Below are positions 25,602-34,496 of a stretch of 64,000 nt of DNA, in pieces. The stretch's first letter is position 1; every line of letters begins with the position of its first letter. The notes under the pieces are model-generated. The model was not told the DNA's origin and did no database searches. It saw only the letters and a list, made by a program, of their open reading frames with translations. Position numbers and translations under genes: made by a program. The DNA comes from CAZLFA01 sp964558665. Its GTDB lineage: Bacteria; Desulfobacterota; Syntrophia; Syntrophales; PHBD01. The stretch is from contig CAZLFA010000014.1 of the NCBI GenBank assembly GCA_964558665.1, forward strand, positions 1 to 64,000, written 5' to 3'.

Positions 25602-26705
25602 ATGAGCAGACTGTTTGAAACTACTGTGATCAACGGCATGAAGATTGACAACCGTTTTGTCCGTTCCGCTACCTGGGAAGGAATGGCGGCGGATGACGGG
25701 GGCGTTACGCCGAAGCTGGAGGAAACATATGCCGCGCTGGCAGCGGGCGGGGCAGGGATGATCATTACGAGCCATGCATACATCAGGAAGGATGGACAGG
25801 CGACTCCGAAGCAAATCGGGATTTACAAAAATGAATTGATACCCGGTTTGTATAGTCTGACTTATGCTGTCCACGAAAGAGGAGGCAGGGTTGTGGCGCA
25901 ACTGGCGCATGCAGGAACGTTTGCCGCCGAACAATTGCTTGAGCAGCCGCCGCTTGCGGTTTCAAATTATGAGGGGTTATCGAAGATGCCGCGCAGGGAG
26001 ATTACAGGACAAGATATAGACGGCATCGTATCGGATTACGGCCGCGCTGCCGCGAGGGCCAGGGCGGCAGGGTTTGACGGCGTCCAGTTGCATGCCGCCC
26101 ACGGCTATCTGCTGAGTCAGTTTCTTTCACCGGCGTTTAACAGAAGAAAAGACGGCTATGGAGGCGCCATAGACAACCGCGTGCGCGTCTGTCTTGAGGC
26201 AATACGGGCGGTGAGGGCGTCAGTCGGCAAAGACTATCCGGTGCTGATAAAACTGAACTGCAGCGATTTTATTGAAGGCGGCATGGAACTGGAAGATTCA
26301 TTGCGGACGGCTGAAATGCTTGCCGGTGCCGGTGCAGATGCCATCGAACTCAGCGGTGGCACGATTGTAAGCGGCAAACTGTCGCCGAGCCGCACAAAGA
26401 TAGATACCGAGGAAAAAGAGGCCTATTTCCGGCAAGAGGCTGCAGTTATAAAAAAGCGAATCAGCATTCCTCTCATATTGGTCGGAGGTATGCGATCCTT
26501 TGCTGTTGCAGATCGTCTTGTCAATGAAGATGCAGCCGATTATATATCAATGAGCCGTCCGTTTATCAGGGAGCCCGGCCTTGTGAATCGCTGGAAGGCG
26601 GGGGACCTCCGCAGGGCGGCCTGTGTTTCGGACAACCTCTGTTTCAAACCGGCATTAGAAGGGAAAGGTATTTATTGCGTGACGGAAGAAAGAGAGAAGA
26701 AATAA
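25602..26705 (+). CDS. NADH:flavin oxidoreductase, Old Yellow Enzyme family
   Basis: A 367-residue FMN TIM-barrel enzyme. It has the N-terminal NRFVRSATWEGMA, the catalytic-region VQLHAAHGYLLSQFLSPAFNRR (family H-x-A-H-G-Y-L), the YGG-x-x-x-NR segment, SGG-T and the C-terminal VGGMRS and SMSRPFIREP phosphate-binding parts. It lacks the C-terminal Fe-S and FAD domains of 2,4-dienoyl-CoA reductase, so it is a stand-alone ene-reductase. It follows the HDAC gene by 16 bases with AAGGAGAGG before its ATG. Its stop codon lies inside the left end of the palindromic element. Confidence 0.92.
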   Translation: MSRLFETTVINGMKIDNRFVRSATWEGMAADDGGVTPKLEETYAALAAGGAGMIITSHAYIRKDGQATPKQIGIYKNELIPGLYSLTYAVHERGGRVVAQLAHAGTFAAEQLLEQPPLAVSNYEGLSKMPRREITGQDIDGIVSDYGRAAARARAAGFDGVQLHAAHGYLLSQFLSPAFNRRKDGYGGAIDNRVRVCLEAIRAVRASVGKDYPVLIKLNCSDFIEGGMELEDSLRTAEMLAGAGADAIELSGGTIVSGKLSPSRTKIDTEEKEAYFRQEAAVIKKRISIPLILVGGMRSFAVADRLVNEDAADYISMSRPFIREPGLVNRWKAGDLRRAACVSDNLCFKPALEGKGIYCVTEEREKK

Positions 26706-26877
26706 TCCCGGATTACGCGACAAAAAAAGTAATACTCTTTGGTATCCGGGTCAAAGAAGCTTTCCGCGGCTCAGAATATTTTTCACAAAAAAAATATTTG
26801 ATTCGCCGCTTGAAAACCTCTTTGACCAGGATTATCCAGTGCCTACACGTTCTTGCGTAATCAGGGATAATTATTTC
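26698..26877. repeat. Near-complete imperfect palindrome (MITE-like element or bidirectional terminator)
   Basis: The whole 180-base interval folds back on itself. The left end reads GAAATAATCCCGGATTACGC and the reverse complement of the right end reads GAAATAATTATCCCTGATTACGC. Inside, the left TCCGGGTCAAAG matches the right TCCTGGTCAAAG, the left CCGCGGCTCAGAATATTTTTCAC matches the other arm, and the centre is AT-rich. Each end contains the stop codon of the flanking gene (the TAA of 25602-26705 and of 26871-27386). A short plus-strand frame inside is not a gene. Confidence 0.65.
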
Positions 26878-27386
26878 TGGTAGATGTGATCGGCAATATC
26901 ACGAGCAATATTCTGACAGACATGGCTCATTCGTCCCATAAAGACGACGCTGCCGAAGGAGGCAATGCCGGAAGGTTTGCTGATAAAGGATGAAATTACA
27001 CGTTTGCTGTCGGTGTCGATTATCTTCACCCCGACAGTCAACGCGGTGCCTGCCTGATCAAATTCGATGACGTTGAATTTTACGTAATAGGCATTGGCGG
27101 GAGGCTTATCCGGTTTGCCGGATGCGCCGATAACTTTGAATGTGCTGCAGTAGTCGGCAACGCTCTTTTGAAGAAAATAGATGTTTATCCTTTCAATGAT
27201 GATTTTCCATTCGGCGCGCGAGTTGTAGCCGACTTTTTTATAATCGCCTTCTTTCAGGTCAAGCCATCCGCAATAAAGCAGGGGATGAGCGTTGTATTCA
27301 GGTTTTACTCCGCGGCCGCAGCCGAAAAAAATCACAGCGGCCAATAATATGATTGCAGTTTTAATAAACCTTGATCTCATCATCAC
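26871..27386 (-). CDS. Putative lipoprotein of the CsgG/FlgT-like cluster
   Basis: A 171-residue protein with a lipoprotein-type signal (hydrophobic core, then FFGC with the lipidated Cys at about residue 23). The mature part shows mixed alpha/beta (VGVKIIDTDSKRVISSF, a strand pair typical of lipoproteins with a TolB/CsgG-type fold). I cannot name the family. The start overlaps the CsgG-like stop, so translation is probably coupled. It is the last gene of the four-gene cluster. Confidence 0.65.
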   Translation of the reverse strand: MMMRSRFIKTAIILLAAVIFFGCGRGVKPEYNAHPLLYCGWLDLKEGDYKKVGYNSRAEWKIIIERINIYFLQKSVADYCSTFKVIGASGKPDKPPANAYYVKFNVIEFDQAGTALTVGVKIIDTDSKRVISSFISKPSGIASFGSVVFMGRMSHVCQNIARDIADHIYQK

Positions 27387-28609
27387 TGTGCCGGTTTTAC
27401 CTCCACCAACTGTCCCGGTTTGACCCTCTTAACCTGCTCCGTGTTGCCTTCAATCAGCACCCATGACCTGTCCGCCTGGAGCTGATCGGTCATGACCAGC
27501 GTTACAGGAAGCCGGGATTGGTCACAGATTCTTTTTCCGGTAATGGGGTCTTCCAATTCGCTGAAGGTATATACCGAGAGTTGAGTCCCTTCATTTATAC
27601 CGTTGTTTTTTCCCAGATTGATCAGGGCAATTCTCTGCCTGCCGTCGGGACTGGTTTTGGTCTGGAAGATATATCCCTTAGCGATGAAATGCCTGGACAG
27701 AGAGACTTTCAGTTTATCCATTTTCTTCGATGCCGCTTTTTTCACGGCGCCCACCACCTCGGCAAAGCCGGGGTAGGGCATTCTTCCGATACTCTCCCGT
27801 CCGTCAATCTTTTCAGAAAAAAGGACCTCGCCCGTTTCCGCATCAATAATGCGGACAATAACCTCGGCGTCGATCTTCCATCCCTCAGCGGCCTCTGCGG
27901 CTACAGCGCCTGCCGCTCCCAGAACAATTGCGGCAACTCCCGCCCATCCTTCCAGCTGTTCTCCAGTCTTCCGGCCTACGTCACGCGAAGCCCGGCGCAG
28001 CTCCTGCAGGCTGGTGTACGAGATGGCTATATTATTGAAGGACCCTGTTACTATGTAGCGTGCGCCGACCAGCTTTCCCAGTTTAACGGCTGTCTTTTCA
28101 TCAACCATACCCGACTGCTGCAATTTCATTTCATCGAAGATCCTCGGCATATCTTTCCTGGTATAGACTTTCACGCCGCCCAGGGCTTTAAATTGATCCA
28201 TTACCCCTTCTTCGACTGATTCACTCAGCCTGGAGTTCATCTCATTCTGTGACATTCTGATGTCGGTCTGGAACTGCCTTCTCTCGTCAATCCCCCAGAC
28301 GGCGCCCACTCCTCCCGGCGTTATGCCCGCCGCCCCCGCGCCTCGTTGATTGCTGTGTGAAGAGCCGGATACGTTGGCTTCGATTTCCCTTGCATAGTCG
28401 AAAGGTGTATTATTCGAAAAAGGTGCAATGGCCACGCTGGGTATGGATGACTCGTAAAGACTCCTGCATGCCACAGGGATGTCCTCCTTCGGTCCCTTGT
28501 CGACGATGAAGGCTGCTGCATCGATTTTCACCGCCGTTGCCATCAGTTCAGGGATGCAGCCCGACAAGAGAAAAGGCACGATAACGCAGAATAAAAAGCG
28601 TATGTTCAT
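27383..28609 (-). CDS. CsgG-like outer-membrane lipoprotein with a FlgT C-terminal-like domain
   Basis: A 408-residue lipoprotein (LLSGC, Cys about residue 18). The central part carries CsgG/HfaB landmarks: SVAIAPFSNNTPFD, KLGKLVGARYIVTGSF and the EVIVRIIDAETGEVLFSEKIDG strand pair. Known CsgG proteins form the curli export channel and HfaB anchors the holdfast. After about residue 310 a separate beta-rich part follows (GINEGTQLSVYTFSELEDP...RSWVLIEG), which resembles the FlgT C-terminal domain. No curli subunit gene is nearby. A Gly/Ala-rich hydrophobic stretch at 222-240 could be the membrane-spanning part. Confidence 0.72.
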   Translation of the reverse strand: MNIRFLFCVIVPFLLSGCIPELMATAVKIDAAAFIVDKGPKEDIPVACRSLYESSIPSVAIAPFSNNTPFDYAREIEANVSGSSHSNQRGAGAAGITPGGVGAVWGIDERRQFQTDIRMSQNEMNSRLSESVEEGVMDQFKALGGVKVYTRKDMPRIFDEMKLQQSGMVDEKTAVKLGKLVGARYIVTGSFNNIAISYTSLQELRRASRDVGRKTGEQLEGWAGVAAIVLGAAGAVAAEAAEGWKIDAEVIVRIIDAETGEVLFSEKIDGRESIGRMPYPGFAEVVGAVKKAASKKMDKLKVSLSRHFIAKGYIFQTKTSPDGRQRIALINLGKNNGINEGTQLSVYTFSELEDPITGKRICDQSRLPVTLVMTDQLQADRSWVLIEGNTEQVKRVKPGQLVEVKPAQ

Positions 28610-28659
28610 TTTTCAAGATCCTCAACCGGGGATATGGCCGATGATGTCTCCCGGCATCC

Positions 28660-29793
28660 TTATCGCCTGTAATTCAGGGTTAACGAATACGGCGTGAAAT
28701 TGACAAGGTCGAAATTTGCTTTTTGTTTGAGGCTGTTTGCCAGATACAGAGAGTTTTCCGGATAGCCGACCGTAAATTCCCCCATCTGCTGCTCCTGAAC
28801 GTCTGTTACCCAGACTGTATTCTTCAGGAATCCCTTGACCTCGATATTGGTGTCAAGGTCCGCTACACCGTTCACCTTGATGCGGACCCGCTTGGTATTG
28901 CCCAGGATGAATTTATGCGCCGTATCCAGCACCTTCGGGGTAAGCTGTTCCAACAGGTCTTCCATGCCCCTCGCAGCGGCGTCCTCCACATTGTTGGCAA
29001 GCCCCTTGCCGGAAACCGCGTCGGCGGTCAGTACCTCCATGTTTCCTGTACGGGTATTTTTGGCCAGCATGCGGTAAGTCAGTCCCACTGTGACGTTGTT
29101 GAAGGGCATGGCCAGGCCGTATCCGATATCCTCATTTTTCTTGGTGGAAATAGTGTAATCTATTTTACCGACGATCATCACATTGGAAAGGTATCTGTAA
29201 AGCATGCTGCGGACAACCATTGTGTTTCCGCCTTTCGCGGCCGACTCGATTGCCATGGCGTCTTTGGGATTTGCCGGCGCGACGTCTATCACCTTGAAGT
29301 TCTGCTCAGTCAGCTTCCCGATGAGTTTTTCCGACAGAATATTGGTCTCTTCAAAGCTGGAACCGCCCGTGTCCCTCGGTTTTCTTGCCGGTATGAAGAC
29401 GGTGATACCGCTGTTCAGGGAAAGGTCGGAAACCGCCTCTTTAGCTTTATTGGGCTCTACGCAGGCATTAATTAAAACATTCAGCGTCCCGTTTTTTTTG
29501 TTCTGGCTTAACACCTTGAAACTTTTCACTGATCCGCCGGCCTTGGTCTTCATGACATCTTCGACTACGGCGAAGTTGGATACGAAGGTTCCCGCCTTGA
29601 CGTCAACGCCCACCGTCTGTTCGATTGCCGCCCATTTTGCCCTGGCAATGGCTTCAAGCCTGGCAGAAGGAACGTCGTCGTTGTTGATCACCGCTTCGCC
29701 TTCGGCGTTGACGCATTTCTGCTGACAGAACCCTTCAGGAACGAAGACCGCTGCAACGATAAACAATACAAAGATTATAAAAGCCTTTCTCAT
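28660..29793 (-). CDS. FlgT N-terminal-domain-like exported protein
   Basis: A 377-residue exported protein (signal about residues 1-24). The first part, 'VNAEGEAVINNDDVPSARLEAIARAKWAAIEQTVGVDV', follows the pattern of the FlgT N-terminal / LPP20 domain found in flagellar assembly protein T and related lipoproteins. The rest contains a second alpha/beta domain (KLIGKLTEQNFKVIDVAP) of TolB-N-like appearance. FlgT stabilises the flagellar outer-membrane ring in Vibrio; no flagellar gene is present here. It is separated from the CsgG-like gene by 50 bases. Confidence 0.65.
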   Translation of the reverse strand: MRKAFIIFVLFIVAAVFVPEGFCQQKCVNAEGEAVINNDDVPSARLEAIARAKWAAIEQTVGVDVKAGTFVSNFAVVEDVMKTKAGGSVKSFKVLSQNKKNGTLNVLINACVEPNKAKEAVSDLSLNSGITVFIPARKPRDTGGSSFEETNILSEKLIGKLTEQNFKVIDVAPANPKDAMAIESAAKGGNTMVVRSMLYRYLSNVMIVGKIDYTISTKKNEDIGYGLAMPFNNVTVGLTYRMLAKNTRTGNMEVLTADAVSGKGLANNVEDAAARGMEDLLEQLTPKVLDTAHKFILGNTKRVRIKVNGVADLDTNIEVKGFLKNTVWVTDVQEQQMGEFTVGYPENSLYLANSLKQKANFDLVNFTPYSLTLNYRR

Positions 29794-29831
29794 TCTTGTT
29801 ACCTCCGGTTGTTCGTTAATCGTCGGAAGCC

Positions 29832-29872
29832 GATAGTTTCAAATCCGGGGATTCGGAATGAAAACCTGTCAG
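29832..29872 (+). repeat. Degenerate copy of the dispersed TTTCCGGAT element
   Basis: The plus strand reads GATAGTTTCAAATCCGGGG then ATTCGGAATGAAAAC, similar to GAAAGTTTCAGCATCCGGAG then TTTCCGGATGGAAAC at the asparaginase-upstream copy (2870-2932). It sits just upstream of the FlgT-like gene. Several positions differ, so this is a weak assignment. Confidence 0.35.
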
Positions 29873-29934
29873 CGGTATATAAGCCAGATGTTATCGAAAC
29901 CTAGCCGATCCTGAAGCGGGAAAACGTTTGCCGT

Positions 29935-30984
29935 CTATTTGCTTCTCAACTGTTCCTCAAGTTTCTTTCTGTTTTTAATAGCTGCGTTTACCCTTGTCAG
30001 TGCAAGCGTTATATCATCGTCAGGCTTGCCCAGCATTTTATCGGCCTGCTTGTAGAGTGTCAGTGCCGCTTCCGAGTCGCCCCGGCTCTCGGCGCAAACC
30101 CCGAGGTCGTAAAGGATGGCAAAAGACTGAGGGGCAAGAATCCTCGCAGCCCCCCACAGTTCGCACGCGCTGTCGATTCTCCCCTTGTCTGCGTATTCAA
30201 TGCCGGCCTTGAATTTTTCCTTGGCTTCCTTTGATTCTATGCCGTCCGTCGAATCCATGATAGTGATTTCAGTCGTCACATAATAAGGGGCAACATCCTT
30301 GCGAAACTTTTTTTTGACGTCATTTTTGGCTTTTGTAAGCAATTCCTGCTCTTCAGCGGGAAGTGTCCTGTCTTCGCAGCCTGATGAGTTTGCTCCGCCC
30401 GCCAGATTTCTTGAATAGAGAATTCGTCCTGTGCTGACCTCTATCAATTTGGGAGTTACCTCAAAATTGGCGGTTCTTTTTGTGCAGCGCACCTGATAGT
30501 TTCTCCAACTGATGCAAGAGCCTTCATAGGGCTTTCCGTCTTTGTCATACTTTATCTCCCGCTGACGGCATTCCCGGCGTTCCTCTTTGTAACGCGTTGA
30601 TTTGCTGTTCGATAAGGTTACCACTCCTGTATATATGCCCTGCGCTCCGACCATCTTGCCGATGCGGGCGGCTGTACTCTGGTCTATCAGTCCGCTTTGC
30701 GAGAATTTCATTTCATCAATGATTTTATCAAGCGATGCACGATCCACCAGGGTGAAATACTGCTTGTCGTCGATATTGACACTGCTTAGGACGCCTTCAA
30801 TCTCGGCGGCAAACTCCCGTCCTCCCGTTCCGCTGAAGGGAAGTACGGCAACAGCTTTCGTAAGTGATGCTTGATGAAAGGCCGCCGGTTGCAGCATGTT
30901 TACCCTTACCTTGGTCGCACAGCCGGTAAGAATCATGAAGAATGAAAGGAGTAAAAACCCCGAGAGTATGAGTTTCTTGCGCAT
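29935..30984 (-). CDS. CsgG-like lipoprotein with C-terminal TPR repeats
   Basis: A 349-residue lipoprotein (MILTGC, Cys about residue 22). The CsgG-like part contains AVAVLPFSGTGG, 'DRASLDKIIDEMKFSQSGLIDQSTAARIGKMVGAQGIYTG' and EVSTGRILYSRNL. It carries an inserted Arg/Cys-rich loop (ERRECRQREIKYD...CISWRNYQVRC) with possible disulphides. The C-terminal 90 residues form two TPR-like helical pairs (FKAGIEYADKGRIDSACELWG, AESRGDSEAALTLYKQA). It is the first gene of the four-gene envelope cluster and is separated from the split transketolase by about 240 bases with nothing recognisable. Confidence 0.72.
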   Translation of the reverse strand: MRKKLILSGFLLLSFFMILTGCATKVRVNMLQPAAFHQASLTKAVAVLPFSGTGGREFAAEIEGVLSSVNIDDKQYFTLVDRASLDKIIDEMKFSQSGLIDQSTAARIGKMVGAQGIYTGVVTLSNSKSTRYKEERRECRQREIKYDKDGKPYEGSCISWRNYQVRCTKRTANFEVTPKLIEVSTGRILYSRNLAGGANSSGCEDRTLPAEEQELLTKAKNDVKKKFRKDVAPYYVTTEITIMDSTDGIESKEAKEKFKAGIEYADKGRIDSACELWGAARILAPQSFAILYDLGVCAESRGDSEAALTLYKQADKMLGKPDDDITLALTRVNAAIKNRKKLEEQLRSK

Positions 30985-31226
30985 GGCCCTACCTCGCTAC
31001 TTTTTGCCCATAATTTTCCATAACTGCCGGATGAATGCAAGGATATTTTTGTGCAGCCGGGATTCCTGGATGCCTGCGTGCAGATGGATGCTGCTTTGGC
31101 AGGGAACAGGCAACGCAGTTGAAATGAAGCGCCTGCGATGCAGTCATAGCCTGCAGGAGATCCGTCTTCGGGAAATCTTGGTGATGTCTCTGTAAAGAGA
31201 AGATTGGTCGGCAAAAACGATGTGAT

Positions 31227-32165
31227 TCAGCGGTGCGAGAGCATCTGCCTGGCAGTGGTTTCTATGTTGCCGGCGTTGAGGCCGTACTGCTTAAAAAGAT
31301 CGCCGGCAACGCCGGAGGAGCAGAAGCAGTCCTGTATGCCAATTATCTTAACCGGAGTGGGGACTGTTTCGGAGAGAACCTCGCAGACGGCGCTGCCCAG
31401 GCCGCCTATGATCGAATGCTCTTCTGCGGTGATGATTGCCCCGGTTTCCTTTGCGCAGGTTACAATAAGTTCACGGTCAACAGGTTTGATGGTGGACATG
31501 TTTACCACGCGGATCGAAATACCTTCTTTAGCCAGGGTATCGGCTGCCTTCAGCGCTTCATGCACCATGTACCCAATGGCGATAACGGTAAGGTCGGTTC
31601 CGTTTTTAACAATGCTGCCTTTCCCGATTTCAAAAGAAGCCCCGTCTTTATAAATAACCGGGAATTTCATCCTTGATGTGCGCACGTAGAACGGCCCCTG
31701 CGTCGCAACTATAACCTTCATGATTTCCCGCATCTCCATACCATCGGCGGGGACTATTACGGTCATGTTGGGAAGCACCCTCATCAGCGCTATGTCTTCC
31801 GTCATCTGGTGGCTGGCACCGTCTTCGCCAACTGATATTCCTCCGTGGCTGGCAACGATCTTGACGTTTAGTCTTGGGTAGGCGATGGCCTGCCGCACCT
31901 GCTCCCATGCTCTACCGGCGGCGAAAACGGCAAAGGTGCTGGCGAAGGGTATTTTGCCTGAAAGAGCCAGTCCCGCGGCTGTTCCCATCATGTCCTGCTC
32001 TGAAACCCCCATGTCGAAGAAACGGTCGGGGAACTCCTTGGCAAAGAATTTGGTCATGGTCGAGGCGGAGAGATCGGCGTCAAGGACAACAATATCCCGG
32101 TTCTGATGCCCCATCTCTGCAAGCACCTCACCGTAGGTTTCCCTTGTTCCCATGACATCCGCCAT
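31227..32165 (-). CDS. Transketolase C-terminal subunit
   Basis: A 312-residue pyrimidine-binding plus C-terminal part of a split transketolase. It shows the activating Glu region (MGVSEQDMMGTAAGLALSG), FASTFAVFAAGRAWEQVR and SHGGISVGEDGASHQ of the thiamine pyrophosphate Pyr domain, then the C-terminal domain with VNMSTIKPVD and AEEHSIIGGLG. It starts three bases after the stop of the N-terminal subunit. Together the two carry out two-carbon transfer between sugar phosphates in the non-oxidative pentose phosphate pathway. Confidence 0.92.
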   Translation of the reverse strand: MADVMGTRETYGEVLAEMGHQNRDIVVLDADLSASTMTKFFAKEFPDRFFDMGVSEQDMMGTAAGLALSGKIPFASTFAVFAAGRAWEQVRQAIAYPRLNVKIVASHGGISVGEDGASHQMTEDIALMRVLPNMTVIVPADGMEMREIMKVIVATQGPFYVRTSRMKFPVIYKDGASFEIGKGSIVKNGTDLTVIAIGYMVHEALKAADTLAKEGISIRVVNMSTIKPVDRELIVTCAKETGAIITAEEHSIIGGLGSAVCEVLSETVPTPVKIIGIQDCFCSSGVAGDLFKQYGLNAGNIETTARQMLSHR

Positions 32166-32168
32166 CTG

Positions 32169-32999
32169 TTATTCCCCCAGCTCCTTCAATGTTGCCGCCA
32201 GTTCCTCGTCGGAAGGCGGCACCCCATGATACTTGGCTTTGTTCTCGAACAGCGATCCGCCTTTTCCTTTGACTGTTTTGGCAATAATTGCCGATGGTCT
32301 GTCGGTGGCGCTTTTTTCGCGAACCTTAGTCAAAGCCGGAATTATTTGTGAAAAATCATGGCCGTCAATGACGGAAACATCCCAGCCGAAGGCGCGCCAT
32401 TTGTCCGCAAGCGGCTCTATTCCTTTGACATCCTTTACAAAGCCGTCAATCTGCAGGCCGTTGTTGTCGATGATTGCCGTAATTTTGCCAAGCTTGTAAT
32501 GGGCGGCTGTCATGGCAGCTTCCCATATCTGTCCTTCCTGTTGTTCTCCGTCGCCCATCATTACATAGACTTGGGCTGCCACACCATCAAGTCTCAAACC
32601 CAGGGCAATGCCATTTGCAACGGATAATCCCTGTCCCAGAGATCCCGATGTGGCGTCAACTCCCCTGGTTATTCTGGCGCTGGGGTGCCCCTGGAGGCAA
32701 CTGTTCATTTTTCTCAGCGTGCATAGCTCCTGCTGATCGAAATATCCGCACATGGCCAGCGCTGCGTATAGCGCCGGCGCTGCATGGCCCTTCGAGAGGA
32801 CAAAGCGATCGCGTTCATGCCATCCGGGGTTTTCCGGTTTATGTCTGAGTACATGGAAGTAGAGTGCGGTGATAATGTCGGTGGCGGATAGAGAGCCCCC
32901 CGTGTGCCCTGATTTGGCCGCATGCAGCATCTTGAGGATGTTGATCCTCATTAAGCGTGCAGTTTCTTTTAATTTCCGGATTTGTTCTTCGGAGTCCAT
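32169..32999 (-). CDS. Transketolase N-terminal subunit
   Basis: A 276-residue thiamine pyrophosphate-binding half. The SGHTGGSLSATDI segment, VLSKGHAAPALYA and the TPP motif GDGEQQEGQIWEAAM ending in IIDNNG are present. This split arrangement is common in archaea and many anaerobes. It runs directly into the C-terminal subunit. The gene upstream on the same strand, mnmE, is more than 100 bases away. Confidence 0.93.
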   Translation of the reverse strand: MDSEEQIRKLKETARLMRINILKMLHAAKSGHTGGSLSATDIITALYFHVLRHKPENPGWHERDRFVLSKGHAAPALYAALAMCGYFDQQELCTLRKMNSCLQGHPSARITRGVDATSGSLGQGLSVANGIALGLRLDGVAAQVYVMMGDGEQQEGQIWEAAMTAAHYKLGKITAIIDNNGLQIDGFVKDVKGIEPLADKWRAFGWDVSVIDGHDFSQIIPALTKVREKSATDRPSAIIAKTVKGKGGSLFENKAKYHGVPPSDEELAATLKELGE

Positions 33000-33107
33000 G
33001 TTTTGCCGTTAAGCCGTTAATAATATGACATCAGCGGTTGGAATTTTGTTTTGCGCGGCGAACCTAACACACACATCATGAGGTTGCAAGACCATAATTG
33101 AAAAAAA

Positions 33108-34487
33108 TTATTTACCGATGCAGAAGGTTGCGAATATGTTGGTGAGAATGTCTTCTGTGGTCGTCTTGCCGGATATCTGCTCCAGGCTGTCAAGTGCATC
33201 CCTCAGATCAAACGCGACCGTTTCCGGATAGCGATTGGTTACAATGCCGTATGAGGCCTGTCCCATGAAGTAGGCTGTGGATTCCAGCGCCAGCTTATGC
33301 CGCAGATTGGTCACAAGCAGGTCCTGCTGATCTTTTATGTTTTCACTTAGGAGACTGGCGTGAACGGCCTTCTTCAGTTCATTAATCCCTTCACCGAACT
33401 TGGCCGATATCCAGAGGGGCTTGTAATCCGGAAGCAGGGACAGGACCTCGCCTTCTTCCATTTTGTGTTTAAGGTCTGTTTTGTTGATGACGGGGATGAT
33501 CTTTTTGCCTTCGATTTTATCCAGTATTTCCCTGTCTTCAGGGGTGATCTCTTCGCTGCCGTCGAAGACAAGCACTACGGCGTCCGCCTGCGACACCCTT
33601 TCCCAAACGAGGTCGATCCCCTTCTTTTCTATTGCATCATTGGTGGCTCTTATCCCTGCTGTATCCGTGATTTTTACCGGTATGCCTTCGATGCTGATAT
33701 ACTCTTCGATGAAATCCCTGGTAGTGCCGGGGATGGCGGTAACGATAGCCCTCTTTTCCCCCAGCAGCCTGTTGAGAAGGCTCGATTTGCCTACGTTTGT
33801 CCGGCCGGCGATAACAAGATTAACTCCCTGGCGGTAAGCCTTTCCCTCTGTATATGTTGACAGCAGGTTGTTTATATCATGTGTGACCGCCTGTATTCTT
33901 CCCAGCAGGTTTGTGCTTTTCGGTCCACCTTCGACCTCGTCCGAAAAATCAAGAGAGACTTCTATCTCAGACAGTATTCCGGTGATTGCTTCGCGGAATG
34001 AGTCCACTTTTCTTTTAAATGCCCCGCCCAGGTGAGACATGGCAAGCGCTGCGCTTTCTTCAGTCCTGGCGTTTATGATATCGATGACCGCCTCTGCCTG
34101 GCTCAGGTCCATGCGGTTATTTAAAAATGCCCTTTTGGTAAACTCACCCGGTTCAGCCGGTCTGGCGCCGGCTTTTAATACTTCCGAGAATATTGCCTGA
34201 ACAATTACCGGGTTGCCGTGGCAATGTATTTCAACGACGTCTTCCCCGGTGTATGAGGACGGCTTTCTCATAATAACGGCAAGCACCTCGTCCAGCACAC
34301 GGCCGCTATCCGCAGCCAGGATTTGTCCGTGATGAAGTTTGTGTGATTTGAGTCTGGATGTGCGGGAACGGGGTTTGAAAATTTTGTCGGCAATGGCTTC
34401 AGAGTCCGGACCGCTGATCCGGATGATGCCTATGGCTCCAAAGCCGGCGGGAGTTGCTGCTGCCGCTATTGTGTCCTCATGAAGCAC
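33108..34487 (-). CDS. mnmE: tRNA modification GTPase MnmE
   Basis: A 459-residue protein that, with MnmG, makes the cmnm5/nm5 group of wobble U34 in tRNA. The N-terminal folate-binding domain (ATPAGFGAIGIIRISGP; EIHCHGNP) is followed by a helical domain and an inserted GTPase domain with G1 GRTNVGKSS (Thr where Pro is usual), G2/G3 GTTRD and DTAG, and G4 NKTD. The C-terminus ends CIGK, the conserved catalytic Cys motif. It starts nine bases after the jag stop in the standard rpmH-to-mnmE block. Confidence 0.97.
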   Translation of the reverse strand: MLHEDTIAAAATPAGFGAIGIIRISGPDSEAIADKIFKPRSRTSRLKSHKLHHGQILAADSGRVLDEVLAVIMRKPSSYTGEDVVEIHCHGNPVIVQAIFSEVLKAGARPAEPGEFTKRAFLNNRMDLSQAEAVIDIINARTEESAALAMSHLGGAFKRKVDSFREAITGILSEIEVSLDFSDEVEGGPKSTNLLGRIQAVTHDINNLLSTYTEGKAYRQGVNLVIAGRTNVGKSSLLNRLLGEKRAIVTAIPGTTRDFIEEYISIEGIPVKITDTAGIRATNDAIEKKGIDLVWERVSQADAVVLVFDGSEEITPEDREILDKIEGKKIIPVINKTDLKHKMEEGEVLSLLPDYKPLWISAKFGEGINELKKAVHASLLSENIKDQQDLLVTNLRHKLALESTAYFMGQASYGIVTNRYPETVAFDLRDALDSLEQISGKTTTEDILTNIFATFCIGK

Positions 34488-34496
34488 GTTAATATC

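Noticed and set aside
26675..26860. A 61-codon plus-strand frame overlapping the end of the Old Yellow Enzyme gene
   Set aside because: It lies within the palindromic element and its composition reflects that, with no ribosome binding site.
30933..31214. A 93-codon minus-strand frame upstream of the CsgG-like cluster
   Set aside because: No hydrophobic or domain pattern, no ribosome binding site, and it overlaps the start of the next gene.
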